DNA of 64,000 nt from NCBI GenBank assembly GCA_950106755.1, contig OX467088.1:18026001-18090000 (forward strand). The letters run 5' to 3'. Both the position numbers and the translations under genes were made by a program. This DNA is from Climacium dendroides (taxonomy: Eukaryota > Streptophyta > Bryopsida > Hypnales > Climaciaceae). This document shows, one piece after another, positions 24,990 to 36,976 of the stretch (within the stretch, counting starts at the first letter, position 1; every line of letters begins with the position of its first letter). The notes under the pieces were generated by a model, which ran no database searches, was not told the DNA's origin, and saw only the letters and a list, made by a program, of their open reading frames with translations.

Positions 24990-26159
24990 TTTTGAACAGT
25001 TGAGGCATAATAGAAAAAAAAATAGATAGAACTACTTACAAATGTAGAGGCTTATAGCTTTTTTAATATTTATCATTTACGCCCATGTGTGCAGCACAGC
25101 ACATTGAGACTATTATAGAAATGCTATATTGTGCAATTTTTCAATTTTGTTTTTTATGACATACATGAAATACATACAACTATTATCAGATATTGTACTG
25201 TTGTACTACTTCCATTTTGTATAAGATCTACTTGTCAATTTCATATTTGCTTACATATTTCAATATTTGTCACTTCCTCAAAGCACAATTTCCCTTCACC
25301 CTAGCATCCCTAGCTCCATGTTCATTTGAACCCTTAAAGGACTTGATCCGCTCTAAAATAGTCAAACTTATAGTCTAAGCTAAATCCATCTTTTTAAATT
25401 GAACCGTAGAAAAAAAATTATATTTTAAATAGTTCAAACTATGAATTCCATATCATTGTAAGAAATTCCAATTTGTTTTATGAAAAATTGAAATTGTTAT
25501 AATATTTTATGTAAAAAATTAACATAATAAATAAAAATAGGAAAAACAATGTAAATATCTTGAAATTTTTTCAAGAGCTACAAGGAGAAAGAGAGATTAG
25601 TATGAAAAAACTTCAATTGAATGTCTTGTTTTTTATACCCAAAACAATAACAACAAAGATTTTGAAGTCAAATTCAATTGTTAAAGCAAATTTATCCTTT
25701 TATTTAATAAGTGGAAAGAATTTTGATAGTTTTTGCTAGTAGATGAATGCATTTTCTATTTTTCTGTTTTTTTTCAATATTTTTTGTGGAAAAATCAAAT
25801 TATAGTGATTTTTTAAAGCTAAAATTAGTAAAAAGTTTATATCAATTAAAATGTATATTAAAATGACCTATAATTTTTACCATAAATAAAAACAAGGATG
25901 AGAAACACAAACATGTAAATTATTTATAAATTAAATTAAAATTAAAATCAAATATGAATAGAAAACACTTTACATGGTGTTATTTGGATTTTAACACATG
26001 GAGCCTCTACTTGAAATAATTCTCTCAATTTCTGACATATTTCAAAATTTCAAATTAGAGTACAAGTAGAACTTATGAAGCTTTATTTTTTTTAGTTTAA
26101 AATAAATTCGAAAAATGGATATTCCAAAAGTTGCAATCAAGGTTGCATCCACGTTTTAG
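24990..26159. other. AT-rich spacer after family 2 copy D
   Basis: Strongly AT-rich, with poly-T and poly-A runs and no coding signal. It may include the 3' untranslated part of family 2. Confidence 0.5.
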
Positions 26160-26224
26160 ATGCGCGGACATGTAAGGATTAACTTGCACTTGGTTTTCAG
26201 TGTCTTCAACAAAATACAAGCAGT

Positions 26225-26455
26225 GGGTGTCCCGCGCCTAAACCCCAACGTCTGCACCCTAGCGTCCGTGCCCTACACTCCCAAAAACAAAATCAATAGG
26301 GAATCCCACTTCTCAACTCCACCGTCCGCGCCCAGCGTCCACGCCCGGACGTCCCGAAAAGCCAAGCAGTGGCTTCTAACTCCCAACGTCCACACCCCAA
26401 CGTGTGCGCCCTATAGTCCGCGCCTCAACGTCCACACCCTGCACTCTCGAACAGC
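26225..26455 (+). repeat. GC-rich acgtccNcgccc motif tract 3
   Basis: Repeated acgtccgcgccc, gcgtccacgccc, aacgtccacaccc and aacgtctgcaccc, in the plus orientation like tract 2 but with shorter, irregular spacing. Confidence 0.7.
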
Positions 26456-26714
26456 AAAGCAATGGAAGTCCCCAACTTCCCCATAGTACTGTGTTCTGAA
26501 GTGTGTTTCGCGTCGTGATTCCCAAAATCCATTTGACTTTAGCAATAAATTCTATGTTCATGCTCCTACTGTTCAATGTCTTGACACCATAAATGCACGT
26601 GATTTTAGAATTAATTTCATCACAGGTATGCAGGATTCAAAGCAATTGCTACTTGCACCACTTCTCTAATTCTAAGGGCTTGGAAGAAGCTACAAACTTC
26701 TAGCCTTTTCCTCC

Positions 26715-26815
26715 CTCTAGTAGCGTCTCTGCCCGGACGTCCCTGCCTCGTGACTGACGTCCCCACCCTTCCCTTCAAGTCCCCGCCCTTCAGTGTCCAC
26801 GCCCCAACGTCAATT
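26715..26815 (+). repeat. GC-rich acgtccNcgccc motif tract 4
   Basis: Six motif copies in 100 bp (gcgtctctgcccggacgtcc, acgtccccaccc, gtgtccacgcccc), separated from tract 3 by about 260 bp of ordinary sequence. Confidence 0.65.
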
Positions 26816-26909
26816 TTTGAACATGTGCTCCAAGACTGCATAAGAGAGGGAGGCAAGTCTTTAACGGTACAATCCATTAAAATAGAAACCTTCATTCTTG
26901 AACCGTAGA

Positions 26910-26943
26910 AACCCTAAACCCTATACCCTAAACCCTAAACTCC
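26910..26943. repeat. Interstitial telomere-like CCCTAAA repeats
   Basis: About four to five units of the plant telomere repeat, some degenerate (one unit reads ccctata). Too short for a chromosome end; such tracts are common inside plant chromosomes. Confidence 0.85.
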
Positions 26944-29029
26944 AAACCTGAAATTGTAGAACCTTGTAAAGTAAGAAGTGTACTTAGGAATTTTGCTTTT
27001 TCGGAGGTACTTAAATCAGAAATCAAGTGCCTCACATAGTTATTTTTTTCCTCATTCCATTTTCAAAAATGGAAAGTTTTGAAGAGAAATTTTTATTACC
27101 TATAACACTTGGAATGAGGGTAGTGTAATGTGTATAATGTAGTTAATATTAGTTTACATGGTAACTATGTTGTATTTTTTAAAAGAAAATGGACAAAGCA
27201 TTGTGGAGTAACAAATCTTCAACTGAAGGTACTTTCACAAAGAAGGATTTCTCGAAGTAAGTTGCAAAACATCTCCTCAATAATCCTTTATTTTCCAATT
27301 GAACAATTATGCATATCAATTACTATGAAGAAGTTATCATGTTGTTTGTACCGATATTTGTAAATTGTAAGAATCAATTTTCTATACTAGTATACTATAA
27401 GCATTGTTTTATTTTTTGATCCTAGAGTGTAAACCATTGCCAACGCATACACGATCACATATAGATATAATGTATGCTCTCTGTGACTCCATGCTGTGCT
27501 AAAGGTCATATTCTCATGTGGATTTGTAGCGTTTTTTGAATGTCATTTTTTATTTTGTTCATTTCATATTACTAGTGGGTTTGTTTTTACAATTTCAATA
27601 TGATGACCGTGTTTTGTGCTTCTATGGTGTTGTTTTTTCCTTTCTTGGTTGAGTAGAATACTTGGCATAGAATTTATAAGATGCCAAGATTGCACATCTT
27701 TATTTATTATCAGCTGGGATTGTAACATGGTACTACTAGCATATATATCAAAAAAATTAGTTTCAATATAGGCCATTGATTTCATGGTTTAGGATGTATA
27801 GGTGCATGGCAAAATCAAAGGCATAAGTTTTATATCCAAGATGACCCAACTATGAAGATTGCTTGATCGACTTTATGGAAAATCATAGGGTATGAAAAAT
27901 ATGCCTCCAATACTTTTTCATGTAAAAATACAAGTTCTCCAAAATACAATAACGAAAAGAAATAGTCCTACATGAAATGTGGGACTTAACTTAGGTGTAT
28001 AGTTGTATACCTTAAATTAAAAGTAGTGATCTCTACAAGCACAATTTTTTGTTGAACCATAGAATGACCTCGAGATTTCTTTAGCTTCAAGAAGTTTACT
28101 CTACATTGAATAAAATGCCAACATTTTGATAAGTTGTACCATTTAAAAAAAATTATAACCGTACAAATTAAAACTAGACATATTAGGGAGTACATACGAA
28201 AAAAAAATACAAAAATATCAATTGCAGATTGGAAGATCATAATGTTGGATCATGGGGATGTTAAAACTATACAAATGATTTGGGTAGGTTTTATTCGTCT
28301 TCTTAAAATGTTTGAGGACAAATTCTGTCCCCAAGGTCATTTTCAGGTAACTCCACGAATATTGAAGCAAGTGAATGGATTAAAGAATAAATGGTTTCAA
28401 TTGTGCAATATTTTTATATTTGATGTTGAAGTTTCATTTGTGTTTTAAAAAAATTTCAAGAAATTTCTTATCTTCAATTGTATTCTAAGGTAATTCAATG
28501 TGTATGTTAGAATTCCGTTCGTGGCCCGTCCACGCTTGCAAGACTACAAATTTTAAGGCCTATTGTCTAAAGGATTGGCTTTTCTTTGGCATGTATACTA
28601 GGGAAATAGGTCAGACAATTACTATTGTCTTTCTTTTCTTTAGTCCCTTAGGCTTCAACATTGTCTATTCCTTCAAAACAATTTTTTCTCCATGTGTTTG
28701 AACAACATCGTTGGAAAAAAGGGTGATAGTCATTATTTTCCCTTCTTACCTTTCGGCAAGTAGACAGAAAATGACAATTTCCATGGAAAATGTGGGAACT
28801 TAAGTTGCAACTTAGGCTTTGAACGTAGCATAATTTTGAATTTTCCTTACAATGCACCAAAACATCAAAGGAGATGAAGTGCTTTATGAAAGACACTCCA
28901 AATTCGTCATGTCTCAAGGTTTTATGAGTTGTATAACCACCACCTGTTAGCAAGTAGGTGGAAGTTGTAAACTTTGTTGCCTCGAAAACTGGAAAAAAAT
29001 CACAGCCAATGTACTGTTGACTTCCTTGG
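26944..29029. other. No gene supported; AT-rich
   Basis: Contains several short ORFs. The longest plus ORF (28134-28448, 104 codons) includes a FEDKFCPQGHF segment but no known domain. No splice-supported structure or repeat family could be recognised. Confidence 0.45.
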
Positions 29030-29215
29030 AGGTCCGTGCCCCAACGTATCCGCCCAGGAGGCCGGCCCATGGTCGAGCGTCCTCGCCCTGACGTCCTCAC
29101 CCTGACAATACGTCTTCGCCTGAGTGTCCACGCCCAGACAATACTTTTGCACCTCCCCTCAGCGTCCGCGCCTGGTCTTTGCGTTCATGCCTCAATGTGT
29201 CCGCCCTGTCCATTT
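29030..29215 (+). repeat. GC-rich acgtccNcgccc motif tract 5
   Basis: Units such as gcgtcctcgccctgacgtcc, gtgtccacgcccag and gcgtccgcgcc. Plus orientation. Confidence 0.7.
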
Positions 29216-29525
29216 CACTGAACCACTTCCAGGGTTGGGCGACTTGCCTACAGCTTCAACTGTAAATCTTTTTTTCTTGAAACGTCCTAAAGAGGGCTTA
29301 CCAAACTATGTTCACGGCAGTTATGAAGGGCCACCTCTATCATTAATCCTTCAAGGACAGCCCCTAAACTAGTAATTCTAAGCATGAATGTCCAATTCCC
29401 AATGAGTTTGTTTGTTGATCTTCCTAACCTTTATATGTATGGATTTCTGAATATTCATTTGTATGAGATGAAAGTATGCTTTGTGATGACCTCCCTATTT
29501 TATAAAATAGAGAGGGTGTTAGAAC

Positions 29526-29690
29526 AGAGGGCCACCGAATCATACACTCCACAATTTTTTATTTTATTTGAAGGCTACATGAGCAAAGGGCCACCAAATC
29601 ATGCACTCCACAATTTTTTAATTCATTTTAAGTGTACATTAGCAAAGGGCCACCAAATTACAAACATGCAATCCATTTTAAGTAAAGGGC
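29526..29690. repeat. Degenerate ~60-bp tandem repeat (agggccaccaaatca)
   Basis: Two to three head-to-tail units each with agggccaccRaatcatRcactccacaa and a tttta-rich tail, followed by a shorter agggc remnant. Confidence 0.75.
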
Positions 29691-29737
29691 AAAAGTACAT
29701 GTAAAAGCTATTTGGGCATCACAACGTTATGATCACT

Positions 29738-30127
29738 TCATAGAGAACATAAAAGTATATTTACAATGACATGAATGAGAATTTCTGCAACGATGTAATC
29801 CAAATATACAAAGTGTAATACAACAAATTGGACTTCTACATATATAGGGTCCCTGCAGTGGTGAAGGTTGGCTACTTGAAACTTATAGTGTTTTTCATGC
29901 ATGTTTTGTGAGAACACTTTATCAATGTGGCACCAAACAATATATTTCTCACACGTTTGTTTTGTCCAAGGTTGCGTTTCATTTTCCCAACCAAGGAAGG
30001 CAAGTTGTTCAAGATCAAATAGAATATGCAAGCGCTTCTTTGAATTTTTACAGTTCCGAGGCCTACCCTTATCTTGAGCCTTTTGTTTCCGTGCAACTAC
30101 ATTGGCTTCAACACTAGGTTGAGACAT
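29738..30127 (-). pseudogene. Family 2 second copy, N-terminal fragment
   Basis: ATG 30127 on the minus strand opens a frame whose residues 37-90 match copy D at about half of positions: LAFLGW, PWT, TC, YIVWCHI, NLHHC against LAFRGW, PWT, TC, YIEWCHI, NLRYC. The homology stops after about residue 90, and the rest of the frame to 29738 reads as hydrophobic junk. The RING and coiled-coil parts were not found downstream, so this is a truncated or highly diverged copy. It shows the family is repetitive. Confidence 0.7.
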
Positions 30128-30320
30128 TTTTTGCAAATTAGTGTCCCGAATAGTATGTAAAGAAGTAATCCTATTTTCCTCTTACCCAAAATAATGAATG
30201 AGAGAATAAGAAAAGTCGTGAACCTTGAGTTGTGAAGCCTATGTACCCCACCCCAACTTGGAGCTCAAATGTGAAGTCCAAGAATGCAGGGGTGGCACGG
30301 CAGAACTGTCAGGGGTGGTA

Positions 30321-30326
30321 CTTATA
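30321..30326 (-). promoter_or_regulatory. TATA box upstream of family 2 fragment
   Basis: On the minus strand ggggtataag follows a GC-rich gtctgcgccccaatctgacc segment (30331-30385). It lies about 195 bp before the ATG at 30127, the same order of GC tract, TATA and ORF as in copy D. Confidence 0.5.
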
Positions 30327-30330
30327 CCCC

Positions 30331-30385
30331 CGACAAGAGCGCAGGCGGTCAGATTGGGGCGCAGACGGGCATAGATTGGAAAAAT
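30331..30385 (-). repeat. GC-rich motif tract 6, short
   Basis: Minus-strand units gcccgtctgcgcccc and gaccgcctgcgctc, a small version of the tract before copy D. Confidence 0.5.
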
Positions 30386-32094
30386 AGATGCCAATCTTTA
30401 GTGGAAATCAATTCTTTTTAGAAAAAATTGTATAGGAAAAAACTAATTGTATGGAATATTCTTATTTTATATATCCTTCAATGCTTATTATTTGAAAATT
30501 CAAATTGAGGGGTGCAACAATGATTCAAATTGGAATTCATTATTTTTCTTAATTAATAGATAATATTTCTTGGGCAAATTTTTTGGATACTTTTCTTAGA
30601 GTTCTATATCAAATAGTCCTTTTAGAATTCTATATGAAATATTCATAAAACACCATGTTGCATCCAAAATTAGGCTATCCAAGCATTTGAGGGTTAAAAT
30701 AGTCTTAAATAGCATTTATGAGCAACTTTATCTTGCACTTGCTTGCCACACAAGCAATCAACACTTTTCCACTCAAATTATGAATTCACATTTGGAAATA
30801 GAATCTCCAATTAGCTAGGAGAGATTAAGAAAGATAAAATTAATTAAATTATAAAATAGGAAAAAAATTATATTTACAATCTAAATAGGCCAATGAAGTC
30901 AAATGCTCGGTCAAACGTAAGGGCTATGTTGCCCAAAATGAAAATTCTACCTAGCCTAAAGTTTTTATTTTTATCCAAGCCAATTTGAATTATTAATGCA
31001 CCTCCCACAACTCTCAAAAGTTTCTAAATGGTCATGTATTCTTTAGTTAGTAGATGGTGCCGCCTTTGAGAATGATACAATTTAGGCATTAAAATGACAT
31101 CCAAATGATAGGTAGTAATTGCTGAATTATTAATCCAACAATGTATGTCTTGTCATCATTTTAAATACTATTTATATTTGAGGAGTATAATGTAGTACCA
31201 TATCTACTAACTAGTGTATCCTATGTCATTGCCATAATAAAAATTTTAAAAATTTTATTTTCTAATTTTCTAATTTGTAAAAACTTTGAAATTTAATATC
31301 TTTTACGCACACAGGAGTGCAAGGACTTCGTTGTGGTGTGAGGTTGCATTCTTCATATGATTAGAAAGATTTGTGCACAAAGGAGTGAAAGGGCTATGTT
31401 TTGTGCCATTTGGACATGCAATGTGAAATTTATTTATTTTCCAAAATTAAAGATAATTTAATCCAATTTTCTATTTTAAAAGCATTCCAAAAATCCATAT
31501 TTTTTACACCGTATGTCCATATTCCATGAAACAAAGTCCCTACAACCCTTCCAAGAGAAAGATTTCCAATTGGTATTGAGAATGCAATTAGAGGATCTCA
31601 TTGTATAAAAACCCCCTCATATAAAGTATACAAATGTTTCCCACAAACCTTTAACTAAAGAATTGAACTAATTTTTTCCATTTGATTGACATGATATATT
31701 CTAATGAAAAATAGTTGACAAATCTCTAGTCTTAGTTCAAATGAAATCGATTACATAAAATAGTGAAAGTAGGTTGTCCTACACTAATTTCTCAAAATTT
31801 GACACCATATAAATAATTTAGTTATTGTATAGGAATGTACTACTTTTGAATTAGGTATTGTTGTAATTGGGACTCGTGAACCTCAAAGTGTACAAATGAA
31901 AATGTTTTTAAAAATATTTGTCAACTTTGATGGCTTGTATAGAAACTTTCTTGACTTAAGGCAACCTAGTGTCTCCTAATTTTGGTGAATGTTAGAAGAA
32001 GTGCCTAGAAGCGTGAGTGATGCAAATTCCTAGTTGACCGTCAATTGTAAGGGTTACGGTGATCTAGAGGGTAAACTTCTACTATCCTTATTAT
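30386..32094. other. AT-rich spacer, nothing recognised
   Basis: No ORF longer than background, no transposon termini and no clear tandem structure. Confidence 0.5.
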
Positions 32095-32680
32095 CTATCC
32101 TAGGTTTTAACCTCCAGACCTAATGTTGGTTGGTTGTTTTAAAATTAATCCTATGGTTTTATTTCTCAAGTAATTCTAAGGTCTAATCCCTAAACCTAAC
32201 TCTAAGTTTTAACTTCTATAATTAACTCTGGATTTTTACTTATAAGGTTCACTCTAAGTTTCAATTTCTAAAATTAATTCTATGTTTAACTCCTAAGTTT
32301 AATTCTAGACGTTTACCTCTAAAATTTAATTCTAAATTTTTACTCCTAAAATTAATTCTAGATTTGTACTCCAAAAGTTAACTCTAGATTTCTAAATTAA
32401 CCCCATATTTTAATATCTAAAATGAACTCTAAATTTCCTTTCTAAATCAACTCTAGATTGTAACTCCTAAAATCAATTCTAAATTTCACTCCTAATTATA
32501 ACCTCTAAATTCAACTCTAAATTCTAGCTCCGCAACTTAATTCTAAATTTCACTCCTAATTATAACCTCTAAATTCAACTCTAAATTCTAGCTCCGCAAC
32601 TTAATTCTAAATTCTCACCCTAAAATTAACTCTAGGTTTTGACTCCTAAATTAATTCTAGGATTTACCCTCCTAGTGCAA
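32095..32680. repeat. Degenerate minisatellite of ctctaaatttnaactcctaaa units
   Basis: About 20 irregular units of roughly 25-35 bp alternating yctaaatt and aactcctaa. It includes an exact 64-bp tandem duplication (32475-32538 and 32539-32602), the newest event in the array. Confidence 0.8.
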
Positions 32681-33205
32681 AATTACTAATTTTGGCTAGG
32701 GCCAATTAATCTATCTACTTGATTTGATTTCACTTTTAATTGCTATTCTAAACTTCCTAACCCTTGCTTTCTAACTTGGATTAAAGATTAACTGAAGAAA
32801 AAAACAAGCTAATGCAGGAAAATGCCAAAGTTTAATTCAGTGACCTACCTCACCATAGCTAGTGTTTAAGATGACCTTGTCCATGTCCACATATGCATCC
32901 TTGTGTTCCATGGTATTCCTTTGCTTATTTATTTTCTTTATTTTTTTCAAGCTCACTACTTGTTTTAGGAAATAGTGCACTCATGATCTAACTTCCTTCT
33001 TCCCCCTCTTCCTTTCTTCTACACTAGTACTATTCCACCAAGTGGATTTATGGTAGTTTTACATCCATAGACTCAAACTCCAAGGGACTTAATGGTATAC
33101 CTTTCCCTCTTACACATTCATCCTTTGTGTCATACTAATCTTCTTTCTAACGATCACAAAGAATTATCTAGATTTTCTTTCTAGGTCTACCTAATCTTGT
33201 GGCTA
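32681..33205. other. Spacer, nothing recognised
   Basis: AT-rich to mixed sequence with T/C-rich runs and no supported feature. Confidence 0.4.
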
Positions 33206-33421
33206 CACTACAAGGAAAGCAGTCCGAAATGACAAAAACTGGTCCGAAATGACAGAAATCAACTAGTCCTAATCTACAGAAAATTGATAGTTTTTTTTGT
33301 CAATTTAGGCAATTTTCTGTAGATTCGGACAGTTTTTGTTATTTCAGACTGAAATTCGTCAAATTTCTGTAGATTAGGACTAGCTGATTTCTGTCATTTC
33401 GGACGTGTTTCTCTTGTAGTG
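33206..33421 (+). mobile_element. CACTA MITE copy 5
   Basis: 216 bp, TSD CTA, ctagtcc-core subtype like copy 2, with left end CACTACAAGGAAAGCAG. First of eight in a 4.4-kb cluster. Confidence 0.93.
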
Positions 33422-33699
33422 CTAGGGCACTATTTATCTTCTCCCTCTTCCTTATCCCCTATTATTTTGAACTTCTTTTCCTCTAATCTCCCTCCATTGC
33501 TTGTGGTTTGTTTTGTTGGTGAGAGAGTTAGGATTTTTGGTGGGTGTTGTGTAGAAGTGGCACGTAGAGATGTTGCTTCTTTTCCTCCTCTTTCCTTTGG
33601 TTTTGTTGTTGTTTTATTTTCTTTGGTATGAGTTTCCTCCCTTTTTTTCCCTCTTTTCTTTAGCTTTTGATCTCTAAGAGTCTTAGATTCCCTAACTAC

Positions 33700-34345
33700 T
33701 TTGATGTTTGATTGCTTTGACTCTGAACTGCATGGACTCCCAACTACTTGGACTCTCCCCTTGCTTGGACTTTTTCCCAGCATGGATTTTTCCCTAGCTT
33801 GAATTCTCCTCCTGCCTGGACTCCCCCCACTAAAAGAAAACCTGTCCAAAATGACAGAAACTCGTCCTAATTGACAAAAATTAACCCCTCCTAATCTACA
33901 AAAAATTGACAGGTTTTTGTCAATTTGGACAATTTTCTATCAATTCGGACAATTTTTTGTCCTAATTGACAAAAACCTGTCAATTTTCTGTCCTAATTGA
34001 CAAAAACCTGTCAATTTTCTGTAGATTAGGAGGGGCTGATTTTTGTCAATTAGGACGAGTTTCTCTTGTAGTGCCCTGTTTGGACTCTCCCCAACTTGGA
34101 CTCTCCTCGGCTTAGACTCCCCTTGCTTGGACTCTCCTCGGCCTAGACTTTCTCGGCTTGGACTCCCCCTGCCTAGCCTCTTCCGCTTGTCTAGATACCC
34201 AGCTAGTCCGATACCCGATTGCCCCAATCCCCTGAGACTTAACTACCCAAATACCTGATACCCGACGACACCAAAATCCCCAAGACTCGATTGCCCAATG
34301 CTCAACTAGTCCGATATCCAACTACTCCAATATCCCTCCGATTCT
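33700..34345. repeat. ggactctcc (~16-bp) and gatacccgatt minisatellites, split by a MITE
   Basis: Units of cttggactctccccN run at 33716-33827 and 34074-34180. They are interrupted by MITE copy 6, then give way to units of gatacccgattgcccca type (34192-34345). The long minus ORF over 33430-33849 is an artefact of this composition. Confidence 0.7.
33828..34073 (+). mobile_element. CACTA MITE copy 6, with 31-bp internal duplication
   Basis: 246 bp, TSD CCC. It exceeds the usual 215 bp by exactly 31, because cctaattgacaaaaacctgt and the following 11 bases are present twice. The left terminus is mutated to CACTAAAAG. Confidence 0.93.
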
Positions 34346-34368
34346 TCCGTCATCCAACTAACTGGTTG

Positions 34369-34583
34369 CACTACAAGAAAACATGTCCGAAATGACAGAA
34401 ATTGGTCCGAAATGACAGAAATCAGCCTCTCCTAATTGACTGAAAATTGACAGATTTTTGTCAATTAGGACAATTTTCTGTCATTTCGGATAGTTTTGTG
34501 TCCTAATTGACAGAAACTTGTCAAATTTCTGTCATTTAGGAGGGGCTGATTTCTGTCATTTCGGACACGTTTCTCTTGTAGTG
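34369..34583 (+). mobile_element. CACTA MITE copy 7
   Basis: 215 bp, TSD TTG, of the subtype whose core reads cctcctaattgactgaaaat. Confidence 0.95.
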
Positions 34584-34612
34584 TTGGATTGATTTGACTA
34601 GCTGGCTAGATT

Positions 34613-34827
34613 CACTACAAGAAAACCTATCCAAAATGACAGAAACTCGTCCTAATTGACAAAAATCAGCCCGTCCTAATCTACAGAAAATTGACAGGTT
34701 TTTGTCAATTTGGACAATTTTCTGTCAATTCGGACACTTTTTTGTCCAAAGTGACAAAAACCTGTCAATTTTCTGTAGATTAGGATGGGTTGATTTTTGT
34801 CAAGTAGGCCGAGTTTCTCTTATAGTG
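34613..34827 (+). mobile_element. CACTA MITE copy 8
   Basis: 215 bp, TSD ATT, only 29 bp after copy 7. The core has a transversion (cagcccgtcc) and the right end reads TATAGTG. Confidence 0.94.
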
Positions 34828-34913
34828 ATTGATTTGACTAACTGGTTTGATCCGGTTGGTTAGGTTTTGATCTGAGCTGGCTGGATTTTGATTTCTTTCT
34901 TTCTTGGCTAATT

Positions 34914-35128
34914 TACTACAAGAAAACATGTCCGAAATGACAGAAATTGGTCCTAAATGACAGAAATTAGCCCCTCCTAATTGACTGAAAATTGACAGTT
35001 TTTTGTCAATTTGGACAATTTTTTGTCAATTCGGACAGTTTTTTGTCCTAATTGACAAAAACTTGTCAAATTTCTGTCATTTAGGAGGGGCTGATTTTTT
35101 TCATTTAGGACACGTTTCTCTTGTAGTG
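34914..35128 (+). mobile_element. CACTA MITE copy 9
   Basis: 215 bp, TSD ATT. The left terminus is TACTACAAG (C to T in the first base). Confidence 0.93.
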
Positions 35129-35654
35129 ATTGGGCCCGGGATGCTTGGCTAACTAGGCTTAAAACTACTCTGTGCTACCTACAAAAGCTTGGAAAGGAGG
35201 GGGGTTCACTCAACATGGAAAGCTTTAAAAGAGATAAAAACACACTTGAAGAAGATACACAAGTTAGCATAACGTGGTAATACAACTCACACTAGAGGCC
35301 CCTAGAGTAGTATTGCCAAGGTACGGTGGTGGTGATTCTAGGATTAGTACAAGACACCAAGAGGACTTCCAAGACACACAAGTCAATTCATAAAGACCCA
35401 CAACCTCTTCCAACTTGGAGGTTAGTATGTGAGTTTATACAAAAGAATCCAAAGCTACCTACGAAAGCACAATAAAAGGACCCTCAAAGACCTTCAAAGC
35501 TTGAACTTAAACTTACAACAATGGAGCCAAAAGTACTCTAAAAACACCGTAGAGGCTTTGGCTTTAAATGCCAAAATATCCAACATTACTTGGATCCACG
35601 GACCCAAAACAAGTATGGGAGTGATTTTAGAGAGGGAAATGGGGCCCTTATATA

Positions 35655-35920
35655 CACTACAAGAAAACATGTCCGAAATGACAGAAATTGGTCCTAAATG
35701 ACAGAAATCAGCCCCTCCTAATTGACTAAAAATTGACAGATTTTTGTCAATTAGGACAATTTTCTGTCATTTTGGACAATTTTTTGTCCTAATTGACAGA
35801 AACTTGTCAAATTTCTGTCATTTCGGACAGTTTTTTGTCCTAATTGACAGAAACTTGTCAAATTTCTGTCATTTAGGAGGGGCTGATTTCTGTCATTTAG
35901 GACACGTTTCTCTAGTAGTG
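35655..35920 (+). mobile_element. CACTA MITE copy 10, with 51-bp internal duplication
   Basis: 266 bp, TSD ATA, exactly 51 bp longer than the standard element owing to a tandem duplication of the aattgacagaaacttgtcaa segment and its neighbours near 35800-35865. The right end reads TCTAGTAGTG. Confidence 0.94.
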
Positions 35921-36761
35921 ATAGGTTTCCAAGGGCCCACTCCCCCCCTTAAATTCCTACTAGTAACCTTATCGACTTTGATTTTCATCCTCATCTTCCA
36001 AGATTTTCATCCTTATCCCTAAAATTGACTATTTACCATCTATGTTGGACCAACATCATAACTTTTAGGGATCAAATTCAAATGTCAAACGGATTGCACC
36101 ATTGACTCCAAATCGTCGTTTTTAGTCCAAGACCCCTTAATCCCGCCATACCAGAACCAAAAACCCATCGTAGATTATCCTAGATTAAAAACCAAGTTGA
36201 GATAATTTTTTAACTCTTGGTGGTCTCCTATTTTGAGAAAAGTAACTAGCCTAGGGTCTCTGGTAGGTGAGAGGGAGTAAAGAAAGACCCCTTGTTGACT
36301 TTGTTTTATTGCCGTATACTCCTAGAATGCCAGTCAACACCACAGGGACCCCACCATGTGATTAATTCTCGAGGAATTTGATTGGTTTAGGTACTTGCTG
36401 CTATTGAAATATTGCAAAACTTGTCAGAGTGCATTATTGACATAAAACAAGCTAGTATAATTTTTAATGAGATTTTATCGCAACCTAAGTATTTTCCATG
36501 AATTTCTCATCGTAGTTTTAGGTGGTTGACCGTCCAAAAGAGGTATCTCTTTAATCTAGAAAATTCCAACACTTCTTAGGGAACCTCTCATGGAATTTTC
36601 CAAGAGATTTGCAAGTTTGCTCCTCCAACTTGCCCGTTTGATATAGAAGGCAAAATTCACCTTTGTTGAATTATTGGCAGTCAAGGAATTTTTTGCATAC
36701 AAAGGAATCTTAGCAAATGGATTTCACTTTTGATTTCCTCGTATGTTTCCGATCTAAGATT

Positions 36762-36976
36762 CACTACAAGAAAACATGTCCGAAATGACAGAAATTGGTC
36801 CTAAATGACAGAAATCAGCCCCTCCTAATTGACTGAAAATTGACAGATTTTTGTCAATTAGGACAATTTTCTGTCATTTCGGACAGTTTTTTGTCCTAAT
36901 TGACAGAAACTTGTCAAATTTCTGTCATTTAGGAGGGGCTGATTTTTGTCATTTAGGACACGTTTCTCTTGTAGTG
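36762..36976 (+). mobile_element. CACTA MITE copy 11
   Basis: 215 bp, TSD ATT, gactgaaaat-core subtype with well-kept termini. Confidence 0.95.

Noticed and set aside
28134..28448. 104-codon ORF with an FEDKFCPQGHF segment
   Set aside because: Weak resemblance to transposase-associated DNA-binding regions only; no flanking termini or further domains.
35744..36022. ORF with repeated FCHFGQFFVLIDRNLS-like segments, and similar ORFs at other MITEs
   Set aside because: These are translations of the MITE palindrome and recur at every copy; not genes.
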